A DNA stretch of 64,000 nucleotides, taken from NCBI RefSeq assembly GCF_964028195.1, contig NZ_OZ034750.1, positions 1,178,001 through 1,242,000 on the forward strand, written 5' to 3'. Both the position numbers and the translations under genes were made by a program. This document shows, one piece after another, positions 9,316-19,417 of this stretch (position 1 is the first letter of the stretch; the number at the start of each line of letters is the position of its first letter). This DNA is from Wolbachia endosymbiont (group A) of Pogonocherus hispidulus (lineage in GTDB: Bacteria > Pseudomonadota > Alphaproteobacteria > Rickettsiales > Anaplasmataceae). The notes beneath the pieces were generated by a model that made no database searches, had not been told where the DNA came from, and saw nothing but the letters and a program-made list of their open reading frames with translations.

Positions 9316-11607
9316 ATGGCAAGAACAGTTGATGTATTACTACCACTTCCAATTGATCAGTTATTTTCATATGCAGTTGAGGAAAATACTGAGATTTTAC
9401 TTGGAGATTACGTAGTGGTGCCATTTGGCAAAAAACGCTTGATCGGAATAGTTTGGAAATATAGTGACAAGAGTGGTCGAGCATTAAAATTTATTGAGCA
9501 AAAAATCGATTTACCAAATATTAGACCAAAATTGATCACATTTGCAGAGTGGGTTGCACAATACAATGTAATGCCTATTGGTATGCTTGCCAAAGTAATA
9601 ATGGGAGGAGTGTTAAAAGTAAACCAAATAGATAAATTGGTTTGTGTTGAACAAAAGCAGGAAATAAGTGAAATAAGTTGCCAATTAAACCCTGAACAGC
9701 AGATAGCTAGCGATAAAATAATAAGCAGTTTGAATGAGTATTCAGTGACTTTGCTTGACGGTGAGACAGGATCTGGAAAAACGGAAGTTTATCTCTCTGT
9801 GATTGCACAATTGATTAAGGGTGACAGTAATATACATGTCATTCCAGCATTTGATGCACAACTGTACGAACTTTGTAATATAAGAGTAATTTTCACCAAA
9901 AAGGATGTCATCCCAGTGCCCAGACACTGGGATCCAGAAAACTTAACTTTAAATGAGTACACCAGGTGGTTGTATAATAAGAACTGGATTCCAGTGTCAG
10001 CTACTTGCATGACACCACCTACTGCGCAAATTACCTGCAAATTCCAGTGTTCGTACACTAGAGTGTCAGTTACTCTGATGACACCAGAATATATTGAAAT
10101 GACATCAGGGGAAGGTAATGCGCAAGTGCTAATCCTCTTGCCTGAAATTGTTTTAACTTCACAATTGGTAAACCGTATTCATGGTCAGATATCAAAAAAC
10201 TTAGTTGAATGGCACTCAGAGCTCACTCCAAAAACTCGCCGGAATAATTGGCTCAATATAGCAAGTGGAAATGCGCAGATAATTATTGGTGCACGGTCAG
10301 CGCTTTTTTTGCCTTATAAAAACCTAAAATTGATTATCGTTGATGAAGAGCACGACTCATCTTTTAAACAAGAACAGGGAATTATATATAATGCTCGAGA
10401 TATGGCAATTATCTTAGCCAAATTTGAAAATATTCCGATTATTTTATCATCAGCTACTCCACTGCTTGAAACGATTCATCATGTTAAAAGCGGGAATTAC
10501 AATCATGTAAAGCTAACTAAGCGATTCGGTGGTGCAGAATTGCCACTCATTAAAGTAGTGGATATGAGGAACAACAAGCAATGGATCTCCTCTGAGCTTT
10601 TTGAAAGCATCAAACAAACCATAGAGAAAAAACAGCAGGTTATGCTTTTTCTAAACCGCAGAGGGTATGCACAACTGGCAATTTGTAAAAAGTGTGGATA
10701 TAAAATTTCCTGCTTAAATTGTGCTGTTTGGCTTACGTATCACAAGAAAAAGAATGTCCTTTTATGCCATCATTGCTCTTATCAATTGAAACTTCCAGAA
10801 AAATGTTCTAATTGCCAAGGTGAACAGTCATTGTCCCTTTATGGCGTAGGAATTGAAAGGTTGCTTGAAGAAATGGTGAAATTAATACCAAACGCAAAAA
10901 CTGCGATGATAAGCAGCGATCAGAAGTCGGTTAGTAACGTAATTGACTTGGTACTGAAAGAAGAGGTGAACATTATAATCGGCACACAAATAATTGCTAA
11001 GGGGCACAATTTTCCCAAATTAACTTTGGTTGGAGTAATAAATGCAGATTTGAGTCTCGAAAATTCTGACTTAAGAGCAGCGGAAAAGACGTATCAATTA
11101 TTGCACCAAGTTGCAGGCAGATCAGGAAGGTTTAATGAAAAAGGAATGGTAATAGTGCAAACCAATAACCCTGAAAGTTCAATAATAAAAGCATTGCTGC
11201 ATCAAAAAAGGGACTCATTTTATGAAATTGAACTTAAGTCAAGACGCGAAGCCAAAATGCCACCATTTAGCAGATTAATAGCGCTTATAATCTGTGGTAA
11301 GAATCAGATTGCAACACAAAAAGCAGCGAATGAAATAGTAAAATCTCTTCTCCGTCATCCAAGTAGCTCAACTACTTGTATCCAGGAAAAAAATGTAGGT
11401 GCAGACAAAAAGGAATTTGAAATTCTTGGTCCATCACCAGCAGCAATAAATTTCTTAAATAATAAGTATCGGTATAGGGTGTTGCTAAAAATACACAATA
11501 AGCACAGTCTATCTGTACAAAAGAAGCTGAAATGTTGGATTAAAAATTGTAACTTGAATTCGAGTATTGCAGTGATAATAGATGTTGATCCTGTGAGTTT
11601 TTTTTAA
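9316..11607 (+). CDS. priA: Primosomal replication helicase PriA, with in-frame repeat insertions
   Basis: 763 residues from the start giving MARTVDVLLPLPIDQLFSY, the PriA 3'-DNA-binding domain; the frame is open upstream to 9241. Motifs in order: Walker A DGETGSGKTEVYL, DEEH (IIVDEEHDSSF), SATP, four zinc cysteine pairs (CKKC, CLNC, CHHC, CSNC), QIIAKGHNFP and QVAGRSGR. It restarts replication forks by loading the replicative helicase. Between Walker A and the next motif (QVLILLPEIVLT) about 98 extra residues are encoded by palindromic repeats (9821-10115), and a second short insert sits at 11352-11390. All motifs stay in frame, so the gene may still be functional. Confidence 0.93.
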   Translation: MARTVDVLLPLPIDQLFSYAVEENTEILLGDYVVVPFGKKRLIGIVWKYSDKSGRALKFIEQKIDLPNIRPKLITFAEWVAQYNVMPIGMLAKVIMGGVLKVNQIDKLVCVEQKQEISEISCQLNPEQQIASDKIISSLNEYSVTLLDGETGSGKTEVYLSVIAQLIKGDSNIHVIPAFDAQLYELCNIRVIFTKKDVIPVPRHWDPENLTLNEYTRWLYNKNWIPVSATCMTPPTAQITCKFQCSYTRVSVTLMTPEYIEMTSGEGNAQVLILLPEIVLTSQLVNRIHGQISKNLVEWHSELTPKTRRNNWLNIASGNAQIIIGARSALFLPYKNLKLIIVDEEHDSSFKQEQGIIYNARDMAIILAKFENIPIILSSATPLLETIHHVKSGNYNHVKLTKRFGGAELPLIKVVDMRNNKQWISSELFESIKQTIEKKQQVMLFLNRRGYAQLAICKKCGYKISCLNCAVWLTYHKKKNVLLCHHCSYQLKLPEKCSNCQGEQSLSLYGVGIERLLEEMVKLIPNAKTAMISSDQKSVSNVIDLVLKEEVNIIIGTQIIAKGHNFPKLTLVGVINADLSLENSDLRAAEKTYQLLHQVAGRSGRFNEKGMVIVQTNNPESSIIKALLHQKRDSFYEIELKSRREAKMPPFSRLIALIICGKNQIATQKAANEIVKSLLRHPSSSTTCIQEKNVGADKKEFEILGPSPAAINFLNNKYRYRVLLKIHNKHSLSVQKKLKCWIKNCNLNSSIAVIIDVDPVSFF
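9821..10115 (+). repeat. In-frame palindromic repeat block inside priA
   Basis: Contains gtcatcccagtgcccagaca-type palindromes identical in style to the intergenic ones at 6750 and 37870, including the ctggattccagtgtcagcta motif. Its length preserves the priA frame without stops, adding about 98 residues in a loop between helicase motifs I and Ia. Edges are estimated from the point where the PriA pattern stops and resumes. Confidence 0.85.
11352..11390 (+). repeat. Second in-frame palindromic insert in priA
   Basis: A short palindrome, CAAGTAG-ctcaa-CTACTTG, preceded by gtcatc and followed by tatccagg, the same framing as the intergenic repeats. It encodes about a dozen residues (HPSSSTTCIQEKN) in the C-terminal domain. 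Confidence 0.7.
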
Positions 11608-11624
11608 CAAATTTATTGTATCCA

Positions 11625-12224
11625 TTAAGCCTTCTTGCCAATTACCACAACATTCTCACTGGGAAAAAAATAATCAGGTACAACCATATTTTTTGGTGCT
11701 GGCCCCCCAATTACTCGGCCTGATGTGTCATAATATGAACCGTGGCAAGGACAGAACCAACCATTACCATCTCTTGTAGCATGGTCAACTGGTACACACC
11801 CAAGATGTGTACATATTCCGATCATGATTAACCATTCATCTTTTCCTTCACGTACTCTCTGCTCATCTAATTGAGGATCCCTCAAGCTCTTCACATTCAC
11901 AGCTCTTGCAGCCTCAATTTCTTGCTTTGTGCGTCTACGAATGAATACTGGTTTACCTTGCCACTTTACTTTCACTCCGTGTCCTTCCTGGATTCCAGAC
12001 AAATTCACCTCCACTGTGGAAGTTGCTAGAACTTCAGCAGAAGGATTCATAGACTTAACCAGTGGCCAAAGTCCACTTGCAGCTCCTATACCTGCCATAG
12101 CGCATGTAGTTAATGTTATAAAATCTCTCCTACCCTTATTTTTAGTAAGATCTTTAACAGGAGGTGTTTTTTTATCCTCTTTGTTTGCCAGTGGTTTTTT
12201 ATTTTTAGTTAAATTTTTGTCCAT
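11625..12224 (-). CDS. petA: Ubiquinol-cytochrome c reductase iron-sulfur (Rieske) subunit
   Basis: 199 residues. The 2Fe-2S cluster boxes CTHLGCVP and CPCHGSYYD supply the two Cys and two His ligands and the disulfide cysteines. The N-terminus carries a twin-arginine type signal, RRDFITLTT, ahead of a hydrophobic helix that anchors the protein in the inner membrane, with the cluster domain on the periplasmic side. It transfers electrons from ubiquinol to cytochrome c1 in complex III. The cytochrome b and c1 genes are not next to it in this window. It converges with priA, 17 bases apart. Confidence 0.96.
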   Translation of the reverse strand: MDKNLTKNKKPLANKEDKKTPPVKDLTKNKGRRDFITLTTCAMAGIGAASGLWPLVKSMNPSAEVLATSTVEVNLSGIQEGHGVKVKWQGKPVFIRRRTKQEIEAARAVNVKSLRDPQLDEQRVREGKDEWLIMIGICTHLGCVPVDHATRDGNGWFCPCHGSYYDTSGRVIGGPAPKNMVVPDYFFPSENVVVIGKKA

Positions 12225-12310
12225 TGATCTTTACTTAGCTATAAGTATATATTTTAATTTAAATACTGCGTATTAATCAACAAAAACTTGCGCTTTTTGT
12301 TTAACCTGTA

Positions 12311-15019
12311 CTACAGCTGAGAAGAGATAGAGTTTTCAACTTCAGAAATACTATCTTCAGTGGAATCAGGATCTTCAATTTTCGCTACTGACACCACCTT
12401 TTCTCTACTCTCTGTTTTAAACAGAGTGACTCCTTGAGTGCTACGTCCTGCAATTCTGATATCATTTACTGAAATACGAATTAACTTTCCTTTATCTGTA
12501 ATAAGCATGATATTATCACCCTGCTCAACTGGAAAACTAGCAACAACATTACCGTTTCTGTTGGTAGTAAGAATATTGGTGATACCAACACCACCCCTGT
12601 TAGTTATTCTATACTCATACGCAGAAGTTCTTTTACCAAAGCCATTTTCGGTAATAGTTAATATAAACTCCTCATTCACTGCAAGTTTTAAGAATAATTC
12701 GTTATCTATTCCTAAATCATTCAAAGTCTTTTCCAATTTAGAATCAATGGAGTTATTAATTGCAGTCCCCAGTCTTTTTGCAAGTGGAACTTTTAAGTAA
12801 AGTTCTTTTGTTTCTGTTGCTACACCTATCCCATTTAATATGGTCATGGATATCACGCTGTCATTCTTTGCAAGTTTGATACCTCTTACGCCATCTGAAT
12901 TGCGACTTTTAAATTGACGCACATCACTTACAACAAATCTGATACTTTTGCCGAATCTTGTTGAAAGAAAAACATGATCAATTTCATTGCATACTTTAAC
13001 TGATATTAACTTATCTCCTTCATCGAGCTTGATTGCTATTTTTCCATTGCTTGGAATATAGTGAAAATCCGCTAAAGAGTTGCGCCTTATGTTCCCATGA
13101 GCAGTAGCAAAAACTATGTTTTGATTTTCGTCATTTTCACTTGGTAATGGCATTATATTAGTTATTGTTTCACCTTCAGCAAGAGGGAATATATTAACAA
13201 GCGCTCTTCCACGTGCAGTTGGCTCTGCAAGAGGTAATTTATAAACTTTTAATCTGTAAACTCGACCAATGTTAGAAAAGAATAAAAAGCTAGTATGGGT
13301 ATTTCCAACAAATAATTTTGTGGTTACATCCTCTTCTTTTAATCCTTGTCCTAGCTTTCCTTTTCCACCACGACGCTGAGTTCTATAATGAGAAAGCTTC
13401 ACACGTTTGATATAACCATTCATAGTTACGGTTATCACCATATCCTCTTGTGGAATTAGATCTTCAGCTTCAATGTCCGTATCTGATTCCTCTATTGAAG
13501 TTTTTCGCGGCACAGCAAATCTGTTCTTTATTTCTTGTAGATTGTTTTTTATTTCTTTCATCAACTTCTCTCCTGAGCCAAGAAAAGCGATATATTCTTT
13601 TATCAGGTTGATCATTGAACTTAGCTCAGCTTCTAATTTGTCTTTTTCAAGGCCTGTTAAACGTTGCAATTTCATGTCAAGAATAGCTTTCGTTTGCAGC
13701 TCAGTTAATCTATACACTCCGTCTTTCAAAAAGCTTGTGCTGTCTGAGATTAATCCAATAATTGTGTTTATCTCAGCTGAAGTTTTCCATTCTTTATTTA
13801 AAAGTTCTCTACTTGCTTCCGCAGGATCTTTTGCACCACGGATGATTTTTATCACTTCATCTATGCTCAAGACCGCAATGTAGAGCCCTATATATATATG
13901 AGCTTTTTCTCTCGTTTTTCTTAGACGAAATTCTGTTCTTCGAATTAATACTTCTTTTCTAAAATCAATAAAGGCCTCTATGATTTCTTTCAATGACATC
14001 AAAGCAGGTCTGTTGTTATTGAGGACTAAAGTGTTAACACTAAAACTGCTTCTTAATGGAGTAAGTCCCAATATTTGGTTTAGTATAAAATCTGCTGCAG
14101 CATTTCTTCTAAGGTCAATCACTACTCTAATGCCGGACTTATCAGACTCATCCCTAATTTCTGTTATGCCATCAATTCTTTTTTCTTTTACAAGCTCACC
14201 TATCTTCTCAATTAATTTTACTTTATTTACCTGGTAAGGTATTTCATCAATCACTATTGCTTGCCTATCTTGTGGCAGGTCTTCCATGTGAGTCTTGCCT
14301 TGCACAACAATTGATCCACGACCCGTTGCAAATGCTGATCTTATTCCAGACCTTCCAAGAATCGTTCCCCCAGTTGGGAAATCCGGCCCTGGCATCACTT
14401 CAAGTAACTCATCCAAAGTAACTTCAGGATTATCTATATATAACATACAAGCATCTATTATTTCTCCAAGGTTGTGAGAAGGAATATTGGTTGCCATACC
14501 AACTGCAACACCGCTTGCACCATTTACCAATAGATTCGGAAATTCTGCAGGCAGTACAACAGGCTCTGTTTCATTTCCATCATAGTTTGGCCTAAAATCA
14601 ACTGTATCTTCGTCAATATCATTTAGTAAAAAGTGTGACACCTTCTGAAGCCTTGCTTCTGTGTATCGCATTGAAGCTGGTGGATCTCCATCTATCGAAC
14701 CAAAATTACCTTGCCCATCAATAAGTGGTAAAAGAAGAGAGAAATCTTGGGCCATTCGCACCAAGGAGTCGTAAATAGCTGCATCACCATGTGGGTGATA
14801 TTTCCCCATTACATCCCCTACTATACGAGCCGCCTTTTTATATGGCTTACCAGCATCGTATCCAGCCCTTGACATTGCATATAATATGCGCCTATGAACA
14901 GGTTTAAATCCATCTCGCACGTCAGGTATAGCCCGGCTTATGATAACGCTCATTGCGTAGGAGAGATAAGAATCTTCCAGCTCTTTTACTATTGAGATTG
15001 GTACTATATTATCCTGCAT
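12311..15019 (-). CDS. gyrA: DNA gyrase subunit A
   Basis: 902 residues. The breakage-reunion domain has the catalytic tyrosine at about residue 119 ([10 protein letters not shown]). The C-terminal beta-pinwheel carries the GyrA box QRRGGKG, which separates it from ParC. The quinolone pocket reads [11 protein letters not shown], so the position equivalent to E. coli Ser83 is alanine (residue 80) while Asp87 is kept (residue 84). It forms A2B2 gyrase with GyrB and introduces negative supercoils. The gene is alone, with tRNA-Val upstream on the same strand. Confidence 0.97.
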   Translation of the reverse strand: MQDNIVPISIVKELEDSYLSYAMSVIISRAIPDVRDGFKPVHRRILYAMSRAGYDAGKPYKKAARIVGDVMGKYHPHGDAAIYDSLVRMAQDFSLLLPLIDGQGNFGSIDGDPPASMRYTEARLQKVSHFLLNDIDEDTVDFRPNYDGNETEPVVLPAEFPNLLVNGASGVAVGMATNIPSHNLGEIIDACMLYIDNPEVTLDELLEVMPGPDFPTGGTILGRSGIRSAFATGRGSIVVQGKTHMEDLPQDRQAIVIDEIPYQVNKVKLIEKIGELVKEKRIDGITEIRDESDKSGIRVVIDLRRNAAADFILNQILGLTPLRSSFSVNTLVLNNNRPALMSLKEIIEAFIDFRKEVLIRRTEFRLRKTREKAHIYIGLYIAVLSIDEVIKIIRGAKDPAEASRELLNKEWKTSAEINTIIGLISDSTSFLKDGVYRLTELQTKAILDMKLQRLTGLEKDKLEAELSSMINLIKEYIAFLGSGEKLMKEIKNNLQEIKNRFAVPRKTSIEESDTDIEAEDLIPQEDMVITVTMNGYIKRVKLSHYRTQRRGGKGKLGQGLKEEDVTTKLFVGNTHTSFLFFSNIGRVYRLKVYKLPLAEPTARGRALVNIFPLAEGETITNIMPLPSENDENQNIVFATAHGNIRRNSLADFHYIPSNGKIAIKLDEGDKLISVKVCNEIDHVFLSTRFGKSIRFVVSDVRQFKSRNSDGVRGIKLAKNDSVISMTILNGIGVATETKELYLKVPLAKRLGTAINNSIDSKLEKTLNDLGIDNELFLKLAVNEEFILTITENGFGKRTSAYEYRITNRGGVGITNILTTNRNGNVVASFPVEQGDNIMLITDKGKLIRISVNDIRIAGRSTQGVTLFKTESREKVVSVAKIEDPDSTEDSISEVENSISSQL

Positions 15020-15071
15020 TTTCTATATTTTGATTGAAGTAATTAATAATATTAACATTCAGTTAAGCAAA

Positions 15072-15144
15072 TGGGCAATGACAGACTTGAACTGCCGACC
15101 TCCTCGGTGTAAACGAGATGCTCTACCAGCTGAGCTAATTGCCC
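15072..15144 (-). tRNA. tRNA-Val (TAC)
   Basis: On the minus strand: acceptor GGGCAAT/ATTGCCC, D-arm GCTCAGCTGGTAGAGC, anticodon stem TCTCG/CGAGG with loop TTTACAC (anticodon TAC), T-stem GGCAG/CTGTC, discriminator A. CCA is not encoded. Confidence 0.94.
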
Positions 15145-15225
15145 CTTTAGATCTAATTCTATAGCTCAATATTATTATTGTAAACAAAAATAGCGATAAA
15201 TTAGATTTAGGTAAGCTATAAGCTT

Positions 15226-16101
15226 TTATGAAATCTTTGAGTGCATGCTGTGAAGTTTTATAAATTTTAGTCTTGCTGTCACTTTGTATAAAGGTATTTT
15301 TTCACTCATATCTTTCGAAGTTGTAGCCATGTTCAACAACTTTAAGTAGAATATTGTAGCATTTTTAAAATCTGAAAGTTTATCTAGAATAACAGCTAAA
15401 TTATAGGTATAAAAAATATTGTTTTCATCAAGGGAAACAGCAGTTGTCATATACTCTTTACCTTTTACATAATCCTCCTTTTTCATATAAATCAGACCTA
15501 AATTTGCCAATAAAGGAGCATAATTTTTATGTATATCATACAATTTCAACATTTCACTCAACGCCAGATCAGGATCATATTGTGAGATTATCGTCAGAAA
15601 ATTTTTTAATATGTAAGGGTTACTAGGGTATTCTTTTAACAGTCTTGTGTAAATCTCTACAGCTTTTTTGTATTCTTTATTAGCGTAATAAATATTTCCC
15701 AATCCAATTAAAGCATTTTTATGATAAGGAAACTTTGTGATGATCCGATTAAGGAGAGAAATAGCTGTTTCATTATCTCCTGACTCAAAGGAATCTTTTG
15801 CTTTTTTTAAAGTAGAGTATATGTCAAAACTCTTGCCAGAATTCTGCGCAATTTTGATATTAAATTTGTCACTTTTTCTCTCAATAACATCAAGATCTTT
15901 ATACTTTTTATCAGCTTTTATATGCTTGACAACACTATCAAAGGCCTTCTGTATCTCCAAATTTTCACTAGCATAGGTAACAGAAGACCTCCATAAAATC
16001 ACAACGCAAATTAACATGCAGACAAACATAGATCCTAGTGTTGTGGCATTGGCTGCAGCGTGTAACCAGTAAACCTTATTTCTTTGAGCTATGCGTAACA
16101 C
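15226..16101 (-). CDS. TPR-repeat protein with N-terminal membrane anchor
   Basis: 291 residues from a GTG start. A hydrophobic stretch at about 20-40 (GSMFVCMLICVVILW) acts as a signal or anchor, placing the rest in the periplasm or on the membrane. From about residue 80 there are four or five tetratricopeptide repeats, such as NALIGLGNIYYANKEYKKAV and PLLANLGLIYMKKEDYVKG. TPRs mediate protein binding; no enzymatic domain is visible and the partner is unknown. It sits just upstream of tRNA-Val and gyrA on the same strand. Confidence 0.75.
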   Translation of the reverse strand: MLRIAQRNKVYWLHAAANATTLGSMFVCMLICVVILWRSSVTYASENLEIQKAFDSVVKHIKADKKYKDLDVIERKSDKFNIKIAQNSGKSFDIYSTLKKAKDSFESGDNETAISLLNRIITKFPYHKNALIGLGNIYYANKEYKKAVEIYTRLLKEYPSNPYILKNFLTIISQYDPDLALSEMLKLYDIHKNYAPLLANLGLIYMKKEDYVKGKEYMTTAVSLDENNIFYTYNLAVILDKLSDFKNATIFYLKLLNMATTSKDMSEKIPLYKVTARLKFIKLHSMHSKIS

Positions 16102-16261
16102 ATTACAAATTCATAAATGCTAAATTACCTATCTCATACAATAATAAAGATATTATTAATTAGCGATGCTGCGTAGAATGCACTTATCTTTTGTCTTCCA
16201 TATTTCGCTCTATTAGACTTCTTGCATAACCCAAACTTAAGTAGAAAAAAGGCAAATAGTT

Positions 16262-17035
16262 CTAAGTTTACCAACACCGTCATTCAAATCGCCCCTCCCT
16301 GCCATCTAAGTAGCCTTCTTCTCCTGTCATTCCAGCACCTTCTTCCTGTTATCTGAGTAGCTGACACTGTACGAACATTGTCTATCAGGAAGGTGTCATG
16401 CAAGTAGCTGACACTGGTTCTTTTATGACGGTGTCATTCTAGTCTGGAATCCAGGAAACTTAATTGCAAGTAATGCATTGGGTTTGGTGAGTATGGGTTT
16501 TGCGTTATAGAATGAAGCACTTTTGGTGAATTTGTAAAGAAAACTGGATTCCAGACTGGAATGACAAGTTCTCGGCAACCCCTACGTCATACCGCCGCGG
16601 TATCTCAGCAGATCCCGCTAACACGTAGCGGAATGACGAGGTTATCATCATTCCGCCGCAGACCGTCATACCGCGATTCATTCATCGTCATACCACGATT
16701 CATTCGCGGTATCTTAGCATAGATCCCGCTAACAAGTAGCGGGATGACGAGGTTATCGTCATGCCACCGCGAACCGTCATACCGCCGCGGTATCTCATCC
16801 GCTAACACATAGCGGAATGACGAATGACTTAACCGTCATACCACGATTCATTCGTGGTATCTCTTAGCATAGATCCCGCTAACAAGCAGCGGGATGACGA
16901 TTGTCAGGGTGTCATCCCAGTGCCAAGCACTGGAATGACAAGAAGAGGGTACTTGGATGACAAAGGAGGACGTTATTCCAGTGTCAGCTACTTGAATGAC
17001 ACCCTTCTTGGTGGAGATTGCTCTTAAATCACAAT
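16262..17035. repeat. Palindromic repeat block
   Basis: Dense mixture of the repeat families. ATCCCGCTA/TAGCGGGAT hairpins appear with loops aacacg, aacaag or aacaagc. ATACCGCCGCGGTAT appears together with a longer variant whose loop is gattcattcg. There are also CCAGTGTCAGCTACTTG-type units starting with gtcat. Orientation alternates. Open frames here, such as 16605-16808, are artefacts of the repeats. Positions 16102-16261 hold nothing recognised. Confidence 0.85.
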
Positions 17036-17051
17036 TCTCGTACAGTTGTGA

Positions 17052-18269
17052 TTAAGCTAATGCATTGTCAATTCTTTTAGAATTGTCCTCGGCATTTAGC
17101 CCAACATTATTTACTACTTTTTCAGTAATAACTTCAGCAAATTCAGGAGAAGGTTCTTTTGTTTCTGTGAGAAATGCTGCCTTCACAATACCTCTTACAG
17201 CAAGACATGTAAAGATTGTACAAATTACTGCTGGTATAAAGCACCAAGGGGAATACATAACACCCAAGGCAGTAAAACCTGCTGCAAAACAGCAAAAGAC
17301 CAGAGCTTCTATTGCTCGATTACGCAGGTAGTGCTTCTCAACACCACTGTATTGTGCTAGTAGCTTTATAATCTCAACCCTGTTCCTATGTCCTAGAAAT
17401 TCTACTGGACTTTTACCATCAACCTTTCTTTTAGGATCTGCACCATATTTTAAAAGTAGTTCTACAACATCAACATCACCACTTTGGCAAGCCCAAACTA
17501 ATATAGCATTTGGGTCTGCACGATATTGCAGTAATAACTCTATAATTTCATTGTACTTACAATAAAATGCCCAGCTCAGTGCAGAATTACTATTGGCAGC
17601 AGGGTCAGTACCGTATTTTAAGAGCAACTCTACAGCCTTGCTATTCCTGTAAAAACATGCATCAGATAATATGGTATCTTTGTCATTATTTTTTATGTTA
17701 GGGTCAGCACCACATTTCAGGAGTAATTCTACAATCTTACTATAACCTCCTCTTCTACAGGCATAATGTAACGCAGTATCACCATATTTGTCTTGTATGT
17801 TATAATTAGCACCATGTTTCAAGAGTAGTTTTATAATTTCAATGTTTCCTCCTTTAATCACAGCACAGATCAGTGCTGGATGGACATATACACTATTATC
17901 ATTAATATAATCACCAAACTTTTCATCTTTATCACTTTTGAATTTAGAAAGTATTCTTTTTAGAAAGTTCAAGTCTTGATCAATAATAGCCATACGTAAA
18001 AGGACCAATAAATCATTGGTAGAACTAACTTCATCTAAATCTTCATCATGGGTTACCATAGCTTCTTTTGCACTTTTCCCGGTAAGAAACTCATATGCAA
18101 CATTTAGTTGTTTACATTTCTCTTCAGCTTTTTTACGCTCTTCCTGTTCTTTATCTAAGTTTTTATCTGGATGAAGCTTAACTACTAACTCTCTATACGC
18201 TGTTTTAATTTCCCGTTCACTGGGATTTGCATTTAAGCCCAATATTTTTAAAGCTTCCCTTCTATTCAC
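17052..18269 (-). CDS. J-domain/ankyrin-repeat membrane protein 2
   Basis: 405 residues from a GTG with a good GGGGAT ribosome-binding site; the open frame extends to 18320 but lacks such a site. J-domain at residues 1-65 with HPD at 33-35 (KLHPDKNLD). Then about six ankyrin repeats, for example YGDTALHYACRRGGYSKIVE and KDTILSDACFYRN. Two hydrophobic helices follow at about 320-365 (ALVFCCFAAGFTALGVMY). It has the same order of domains as the protein at 7778-9226 but is diverged, so an old paralogue. The J-domain implies an Hsp70 partner, and ankyrins and the membrane tail imply tethering and binding; the target is unknown. Confidence 0.86.
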   Translation of the reverse strand: MNRREALKILGLNANPSEREIKTAYRELVVKLHPDKNLDKEQEERKKAEEKCKQLNVAYEFLTGKSAKEAMVTHDEDLDEVSSTNDLLVLLRMAIIDQDLNFLKRILSKFKSDKDEKFGDYINDNSVYVHPALICAVIKGGNIEIIKLLLKHGANYNIQDKYGDTALHYACRRGGYSKIVELLLKCGADPNIKNNDKDTILSDACFYRNSKAVELLLKYGTDPAANSNSALSWAFYCKYNEIIELLLQYRADPNAILVWACQSGDVDVVELLLKYGADPKRKVDGKSPVEFLGHRNRVEIIKLLAQYSGVEKHYLRNRAIEALVFCCFAAGFTALGVMYSPWCFIPAVICTIFTCLAVRGIVKAAFLTETKEPSPEFAEVITEKVVNNVGLNAEDNSKRIDNALA

Positions 18270-18379
18270 AATAAATCCCCTACCAAAATATCTTAAGTTA
18301 ATTATAACCCAAGATTTCAAAAAGCAAAGCTTTTTATGTCAAACTGTGCCTGTTGCACAATTCCATAACTGCACGAACA

Positions 18380-19400
18380 TTGTAATTTATCTCCATCTAG
18401 GAAAGGGTGTCATCCCAGCGCCCTGACTACTTGGATCCAGATTGGATACTGAGTTGGTGAGTATAAAAGTATAGCTTCTACGTCATGCCACCGCGAACCG
18501 TCATACCGCCGCAGACCGTCATACCGCCGCGGTATCTCAAAGCATAGATCCCGCTAACACGTAGCGGGATGACGATTGTCAGGCTAGTACCTTTTTTTGT
18601 CATCCCAGTGCTTGACACTGGGATCCAGGAATTTTATTAAGTTGGCAAGCATAAAAGTAGCCGTTTTATGTTAAAATACAACGTTTTGATGATTATGAAA
18701 AAGCTGGATTCCAGACTGGAATGACAGCAGTCCTACGTCATTCCACCACGAACCGTCATACCGCGATTCATTCGCGGTATCTCAAAGCATAGATCCCGCT
18801 AACACGTAGCGGGATGACGAGTTACTATACCGTCACGGTATCTCAGCCGCTAACACGTAGCGGAATACTTAACCATCATCTACACCTTCATACCGCCGCG
18901 GTATCTCAAAGCATAGATCCCGCTAACACGTAGCGGGATGACGATTGTCAGGCTAGTACCTTTTTTTGTCATCCCAGTGCTTGACACTGGGATCCAGGAA
19001 TTTTATTAAGTTGGCAAGCATAAAAGTAGCCGTTTTATGTTAAAATACAACGTTTTGATGATTATGAAAAAGCTGGATTCCAGACTGGAATGACAGCAGT
19101 CCTACGTCATTCCACCACGAACCGTCATACCGCGATTCATTCGCGGTATCTCAAAGCATAGATCCCGCTAACAAGCAGCGGGATGACGAGTTACTATACC
19201 GTCACGGTATCTCAGCCGCTAACACGTAGCGGAATACTTAACCATCATCTACACCGTCATACCGCCGCGGTATCTCAAAGCATAGATCCCGCTAACACGT
19301 AGCGGGATGACGAGCTTATCGTCATTCCACCACGAACCGTCATACCGCCGCGGTATCTCATCCGCTAACACATAGCGGAATGACGAATTACTTGACCTTT
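18380..19400. repeat. Repeat block with 369-base tandem duplication
   Basis: Within this palindrome-rich block a 369-base unit occurs twice in a row (18521-18889 and 18890-19258) and begins a third time at 19259 for about 54 bases. The copies differ at only a few sites (for example aacacgtagc versus aacaagcagc). Each unit holds several palindromes plus a spacer (cataaaagtagccgttttat and following) also found reversed at about 6769-6866. No gene is present. Confidence 0.9.
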
Positions 19401-19417
19401 ACAGGGATGACGGTTGT

